A stretch of 36,888 bases of DNA from Actinomadura montaniterrae (GTDB lineage: Bacteria; Actinomycetota; Actinomycetes; Streptosporangiales; Streptosporangiaceae), in NCBI RefSeq assembly GCF_008923365.1, contig NZ_WBMR01000086.1, forward strand, positions 1-36,888, written 5' to 3'. The notes under the pieces are model-generated. The model saw only the letters and a program-made list of their open reading frames with translations, was not told the origin of the DNA and searched no databases. The translations under genes were made by a program, and so were the position numbers. The stretch's first letter is position 1. Each line of letters opens with the position of its first letter. This document shows positions 32,994 through 36,888 of the stretch, piece after piece.

Positions 32994-33920
32994 TCAGGCG
33001 CGCTTGGCGCGGTCACCGTCCAGGTAGCGGACGCCGGTCGCGTCCTCGGACAGCTGCCAGAGGCGCTCGGCCAAGGCGAGGTCGTCTGCGGGCGGTACGA
33101 GCGTGTCGAAGTGGATGCGGGTGTCCTTGCGGCGGGCGGAGAAGCCGAGGAAGTGCCCCGTCTGCGCCGCCGGGCTCGTGGCGGCGGACGCCAGCGGCAG
33201 CGCGCCCTGCTCCATTGGACGGCTGAGCAGCGCCTTGCCGACCGCGAGCAGTGCCTTCTGCGTGAAGCCCCGGGCGCTGTCGTGCATCGGCGTGGAGGCC
33301 ATGCCCGGGTGAGCCAGGAAACTGCGCACGGGGCTGCCCGCCCGACGAAGCCTGCGGTCCAGCTCGGCGCCGAAGAGCAGGTTCGCGGTCTTTGACTTCA
33401 CATAGACGGCACCGGGCGAGAACGAGCGCTCGGCGGCGAGGTCCTCGAAGTCGGTGTGGGGGCGGGTGCGGCGGTAGAGGTTCGAGCCGACGGCGACCAC
33501 CCGCGGGTCGTGGTCTGGGCGGAACAGCTCCAGCAGCAGGCCGGTGAGCGCGAAGTGACCCAGGTGGTTGGTGGCGAAGACCCGCTCGTATCCCTGCGGC
33601 GTCAGGGCGCGCGCCTGCCCGCCGGTGCCCGCGTTGTTGAGCAGCACGTCGATGCGACGCCCGTCGGCGTGCATGCGGTCGGCGAAGCGCCGCACCGAGT
33701 CGAGGTCCGCCAGGTCGACCTGGCGGACCTCGAGGTCGCCCCGCATTTCGGCCCGGACGCGTTCGCCCTTGTCGGTGTCGCGTACGGCCATGATGACGCT
33801 CGCGCCGCGGCGGGCGAGCTGACCGGCGACCACGAGGCCGAGCCCGCTGGTAGCGCCGGTGATCAGTGTCGTCCGGCCCGTCTGGTCGGGGATGTCATCG
33901 AAGGACCATGTCAGTGCCAC
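32994..33920 (-). CDS. SDR-family oxidoreductase
   Basis: 308 aa. TGATSGLG cofactor loop (about residues 21-28), LLNNAGTGG, Ser in VAVGSNLY and the catalytic Tyr-x-x-x-Lys as YVKSK are all present. The size and VFATNHLGHFALTGLLL block resemble retinol dehydrogenase/WW-domain oxidoreductase-like members. The start is GTG 33920 with a weak ribosome binding site. It lies 66 bp downstream of the zinc alcohol dehydrogenase in the same direction, a probable two-gene unit. Confidence 0.88.
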   Translation of the reverse strand: MALTWSFDDIPDQTGRTTLITGATSGLGLVVAGQLARRGASVIMAVRDTDKGERVRAEMRGDLEVRQVDLADLDSVRRFADRMHADGRRIDVLLNNAGTGGQARALTPQGYERVFATNHLGHFALTGLLLELFRPDHDPRVVAVGSNLYRRTRPHTDFEDLAAERSFSPGAVYVKSKTANLLFGAELDRRLRRAGSPVRSFLAHPGMASTPMHDSARGFTQKALLAVGKALLSRPMEQGALPLASAATSPAAQTGHFLGFSARRKDTRIHFDTLVPPADDLALAERLWQLSEDATGVRYLDGDRAKRA

Positions 33921-33986
33921 CTCGATCGTCGTGCCGACCTCCCTCGGGATCGGTTCGCCTGCCCGTGTTCACCCCTCCTCCGTTCG

Positions 33987-35033
33987 TCAGGACGTGAGGT
34001 CGAGGACGAAGCGGTACCTGACGTCGCCCGCGGCCAGCCGATCCAGTGCCGTGTCGACCTCGGCGACGGGCAGTACCTCCACGGTCGCGGTCAGGTCGTG
34101 GGCCGCGCAGAAGTCGAGCATCTCCCGGGTGTCGGTGATGCCGCCGCTGCCCGCGCCCGCCAGCCGTTTCCGCCCGAACCGAAGGGCCTGGGGTGTGAAC
34201 GACAGCTCCGGCACGATGCCGAGCGTGCACAGGGTCCGGTCGAAGCGGAGCGCCGTCAGGTAGGGCGAGAGGTCGTGCGCGCGGGGGACGGTGTCGAGGA
34301 TGAAGTCGAACCGCCCGCGCTGCCGGGCCATGGCCTCGGCGTCGGTCGACACCACCACGTCGTCGGCACCGAGTTCCATCATGTCCTTCGCCTTGCCGGG
34401 TGAGGTGGTGAAGCCCACGACCTCGGCGCCGAGCGCCTTGGCCAGCTTCACCGCCACGTGCCCGAGCCCGCCGAGGCCGATGATGCCGACCGTCTGCCCC
34501 GGGCCGACCTCCCAGCGCCTGAGCGGCACCCAGGTGGTGATCCCCGCGCACATCAGCGGCGCGGTCCCGGCCGGGTCGAGCCCCTCGGGACGCCGATAAA
34601 CGAACGCCTGGTCGGCCACGTACTCGTCGCTGAATCCGCCCTGGGTCAGGGACCCGTCGCGCCGGTCGCGCCCCCCGTAGGTCAGGGTCGGGAACTCCGC
34701 GCAGAACTCCTGATCACCGTCGCGACAGGCCTCGCACACCCCGCACGAGTCGACGATGTTCCCCACGCAGACCGGATCGCCGACCCGCAGACCGGTGACC
34801 GCACTCCCGACGGCCACCACCTCGCCCACGATCTCGTGGCCCGGCACCAGCGGAAAGAGCTCCGGCCGCTCATGACCCGGTTCGGGCCGCACGTGCTCCA
34901 GGTCGGTGAAGCACACCCCGGCGTGCGTCACCCGCAGCGCAACGTCGGTGGGTCGCAGATCACGGCGCTCGAAGCGCCAGGGCGCCAACGCCGACCCAGG
35001 TGCCTGGGCGGCCCAGCCGTTGACCGTTCGCAT
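33987..35033 (-). CDS. Zinc-dependent alcohol dehydrogenase
   Basis: 348 aa from ATG 35033, which has AGGAG 8 nt upstream (an upstream Met at 35054 lacks one). Catalytic zinc ligands: Cys in AGVCFTDLE and His in PGHEIVGE. The structural zinc lobe has four cysteines in CGVCEACRDGDQEFC. The Rossmann motif is GLGGLGHVAVKLAKAL. Spelling resembles NAD(P)-dependent ADH/cinnamyl-type enzymes. It is divergent from an XRE/MmyB-like regulator (127-bp gap), which probably controls it and the SDR. Confidence 0.9.
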   Translation of the reverse strand: MRTVNGWAAQAPGSALAPWRFERRDLRPTDVALRVTHAGVCFTDLEHVRPEPGHERPELFPLVPGHEIVGEVVAVGSAVTGLRVGDPVCVGNIVDSCGVCEACRDGDQEFCAEFPTLTYGGRDRRDGSLTQGGFSDEYVADQAFVYRRPEGLDPAGTAPLMCAGITTWVPLRRWEVGPGQTVGIIGLGGLGHVAVKLAKALGAEVVGFTTSPGKAKDMMELGADDVVVSTDAEAMARQRGRFDFILDTVPRAHDLSPYLTALRFDRTLCTLGIVPELSFTPQALRFGRKRLAGAGSGGITDTREMLDFCAAHDLTATVEVLPVAEVDTALDRLAAGDVRYRFVLDLTS

Positions 35034-35148
35034 GGCGGATCTCCTCTCGTTCACAACGCCCCCATGCTGTAACCGGACCGCGCCGCCCCACCATCGGTGG
35101 CCGATGACTGGGAATCACAGGGCCACCCTTGTACAGGACGGCCGGACG

Positions 35149-35160
35149 TAGCCTGAAGCC
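35149..35160 (+). promoter_or_regulatory. Candidate -10 of a leaderless transcript
   Basis: TAGCCT (35149-35154, a TAnnnT hexamer) ends 6 nt before the GTG start at 35161, with no ribosome binding site between. This fits leaderless initiation, common in actinobacteria. A short dyad CCACC/GGTGG (35088-35100) also lies in the divergent gap. Confidence 0.4.
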
Positions 35161-35985
35161 GTGGACGACGCCGCTCTCGCAGAATTCCTCCGGGCTCGCC
35201 GAGCCCTGGTCCGGCCCAAGGACGTGGGCCTCGACGACGCCGGCGACGCCCGTCGCCGGGTGACGGGGCTGCGGCGCGAGGAACTGGCCCTCCTGGCGGG
35301 AGTGAGCGCGGACTACTACGTGCGCTTGGAGCAGGGACGTGGCCACCGCCCCTCGGAGAGCGTCCTGGAGTCACTGGCACGGGCGCTGCGGCTGGACGAG
35401 GAACTGACGGAGCACCTGTACGCTCTGGCCCGCCCGGCACCGATCGCCACGCGCACCCGGGAACGGGTGTCGGACACGGTGCAGGAACTGCTGGACGCCT
35501 GGACGACGACACCGGCCACGGTGACCAGCCGCCGGATGAACGTCGTCGGATCGAACGCCCTGGCGTGCGAGCTGGCCCCCTGCTACGTGCCCGGGACCAA
35601 CCTGCTGCGCGCGGTGTTCCTGGACCCCGGGACGCGGGAGACACATGTGGACTGGAACGCGGCGGCGTCCGACGCGGTCGCCAACTTCCGGGCCCGGATC
35701 GGAACCGAACGGGACGACCCCGAGCTGACGGAGCTCATCGGCGAACTGTCGCTGCGCAGCCAGGAGTTCCGGGAACTGTGGGCCCGCCACGACGTCCACA
35801 CCACCACGGCGGGCGCGAAGAGCTTCCGACACCCGGAGCTGGGTGTGATCAGCCTCCGCTTCCACGCGATGCCGCTGGAGGACGGCCAAGTGCTCACCGT
35901 CCACCACGCCCGGCCCGGCTCACCGGACGAGCAGTCCCTGGCCCTGCTCGCCACCATGGCCGCGACCCGCCGCCGCAGTCACTGA
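35161..35985 (+). CDS. XRE-family regulator with MmyB-like ligand domain
   Basis: 274 aa from GTG 35161. The N-terminal XRE HTH covers about residues 1-80: VTGLRREELALLAGVSADYY followed by VRLEQGRGHRPSE. The C-terminal MmyB-like PAS-type domain covers about 105-265, with NALACELAPCY, RNxLR-type LLRAVFLDP and a final HARPGSPDEQSLALL. Such proteins are widespread in actinomycetes and usually regulate a divergent dehydrogenase gene, as here. The likely ligand is a small acyl or aromatic compound, unknown. Confidence 0.92.
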   Translation: MDDAALAEFLRARRALVRPKDVGLDDAGDARRRVTGLRREELALLAGVSADYYVRLEQGRGHRPSESVLESLARALRLDEELTEHLYALARPAPIATRTRERVSDTVQELLDAWTTTPATVTSRRMNVVGSNALACELAPCYVPGTNLLRAVFLDPGTRETHVDWNAAASDAVANFRARIGTERDDPELTELIGELSLRSQEFRELWARHDVHTTTAGAKSFRHPELGVISLRFHAMPLEDGQVLTVHHARPGSPDEQSLALLATMAATRRRSH

Positions 35986-36119
35986 TGCCGTCGTGGGGGC
36001 CACCGGTTGAGGACCCTGCGGGCAGCCGTTGACCCCTGAGAATGATCTTGGGTGGTGTTTCGTTTGGGGACCCCCTACCGGAACACCGGTCAGCCGGGAT
36101 GGTGTCCCAGGTCGAGGTG

Positions 36120-36650
36120 TTCCGTTTAGCTGTTCCGCGAACCCCCGCCACCGACGCGTCAGCGTGGTGATCCCCGGCGGCAGAACCCGATACTCCACCA
36201 ACCACACCACCACCCAGTCGAACAGCGCCCGCGGCCCTTCCTGCGACGCCCACACCCGCGCACCCACGAACGTGCACACCTGCTCGTGCGCCGCCTCGCA
36301 CTCGGTGTAGCCGAAGGCGTCCCGAACTTCCACGAATGCTCGTACCGGCTTTGCCGCCGCTGCCCATACGCCCCGAACTCCGCCGGATCGACCTCGACCT
36401 ACTCCTGCGGCGGACCGCACCACCACCTCCGGCACCGCCGCCAGCTCCTCGGTCACGGACGCGCCCAGCATCCGCACCGCGCCCCACTGAACCGCCCACC
36501 CCAGCCGATTCGCCGGCGCCCGCTTCGACCGAGCATGCGACAACGCGCGCTCATCCAGCCGGAAGAACATCTCCTGTTCACCCACCGACGGCTCGTCGCG
36601 AACCGCCCGTACCCGGCCACGTGCTCATCAGACAAGAAATCCACTGGCAT
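36120..36650 (-). pseudogene. Tn3-family transposase N-terminal remnant
   Basis: MPVDFLSDEHVAGYGRFA (from 36650) in one frame, then after a frameshift FRLDERALSHARSKRAPANR, LGWAVQWGAVRMLG, then FGYTECEAAHEQVCTFVGAR and ALFDWVVVWL. This is the DUF4158 region that begins Tn3-family transposases. Sequence after about 36120 no longer matches, so the catalytic domain is absent. Frameshifted and truncated, inactive. Confidence 0.7.
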
Positions 36651-36763
36651 GGCCGCAACATAGGAACCGTGACCAGCCCAATCGAGCCAAGTGATCAAAC
36701 CGAGGCGAAGATCCCGTCGTTGTCGCTACTGGCCGTTCCGATCCTCCTCACGGGCCGGTCGCT

Positions 36764-36888
36764 AGGTCGTGTCCAGTGGATCATGCGTTGATCCAGAGCA
36801 GTGCTGTGACTAGGACGATTGCCGCTCTGTAGTTGCGGGCGAGCTTGTCGAAGCGGGTGGCGATGCCGCGCCATTGCTTGAGGCGGCC
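36764..36888 (-). mobile_element. IS5-type element, 3' end of transposase (runs off window)
   Basis: The minus strand ends GRLKQWRGIATRFDKLARNY, RAAIVLVTALLWINA, then a stop at 36781-36783; the 5' part lies beyond 36888. The terminal region TAGGTCGTGTCCAGTGGATC (from 36764) resembles the end of the remnant near 27341. This copy may be intact outside the window. Confidence 0.8.

Noticed and set aside
1..36888. CRISPR arrays, rRNA genes, replication origin
   Set aside because: No regularly spaced repeats, rRNA-like sequence or dnaA-box cluster was seen; the only short tandem array is the spacer-less 13-bp repeat.

Overview
The window is high-GC DNA (roughly 70 percent by eye) with strong G/C third-position bias, many GTG/TTG starts and GGAGG-type ribosome binding sites. 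It carries paired Ser/Thr kinases, an F420 (deazaflavin)-type reductase, MmyB-like and TetR regulators, IS5- and Tn3-family transposon debris, and an NB-ARC/TPR receptor gene. Together these point to a filamentous actinomycete; Actinomadura or another Thermomonosporaceae/Streptosporangiales member is my best guess, not a demonstrated assignment.

Layout. (a) 1-3.9 kb: a zinc alcohol dehydrogenase, an orphan ABC ATPase, three tRNA loci (Pro-TGG, Gly-TCC with a hairpin terminator, and an Arg-TCT copy with a damaged acceptor stem), non-coding or decayed DNA and a 51-residue membrane protein. (b) 3.9-12 kb: a decayed aldo/keto reductase followed by a tightly packed sugar-acid module (IlvD/Edd-type aldonate dehydratase, D-2-hydroxyacid dehydrogenase, GH15 trehalase/glucoamylase-like enzyme, glucose-6-phosphate-dehydrogenase-like enzyme), with a convergent SMP-30/gluconolactonase-type gene. 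(c) 12.5-14 kb: a decayed transposase abutting a complete IS5-type element whose own transposase has a 14-bp duplication. (d) 14.7-20.5 kb: a NmrA-like/AraC divergent pair and two membrane-anchored Ser/Thr kinases. (e) 19.9-24.6 kb: a TetR gene divergent from a translationally coupled four-gene operon (M28 peptidase, enoyl-CoA hydratase, alpha/beta hydrolase, saccharopine-dehydrogenase-like reductase), with a large palindrome between. (f) 25-26.9 kb: an SDR-TetR-deazaflavin reductase operon behind two TetR-type operators.

(g) 27-29.8 kb is a mobile-element graveyard: an IS5 remnant, truncated PAPS-reductase-like and NlpC/P60 genes, a tyrosine integrase whose internal segments are in swapped order, a tRNA-Val 3'-half attachment core and a truncated VOC gene. 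(h) 30.1-32.9 kb, right beside it, holds the most interesting locus: a two-helix membrane protein ending in a short Gly/Val-rich motif, overlapping by 4 bp an NB-ARC/TPR (NLR-like) protein that begins with the same motif. This is the architecture of bacterial amyloid-signalling NLR systems, with an unusual minimal membrane effector. (i) 33-36 kb: an SDR and a zinc alcohol dehydrogenase divergent from an XRE/MmyB-like regulator. (j) 36.1 kb to the end: a frameshifted Tn3-family transposase remnant and the 3' end of another IS5-type transposase.

How the genes may work together is inferred from adjacency and family knowledge. The module in (b) reads as sugar release, oxidation to a lactone, lactone opening and aldonate dehydration. 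The locus in (h) reads as a membrane-acting immunity or cell-death module, possibly island-borne.
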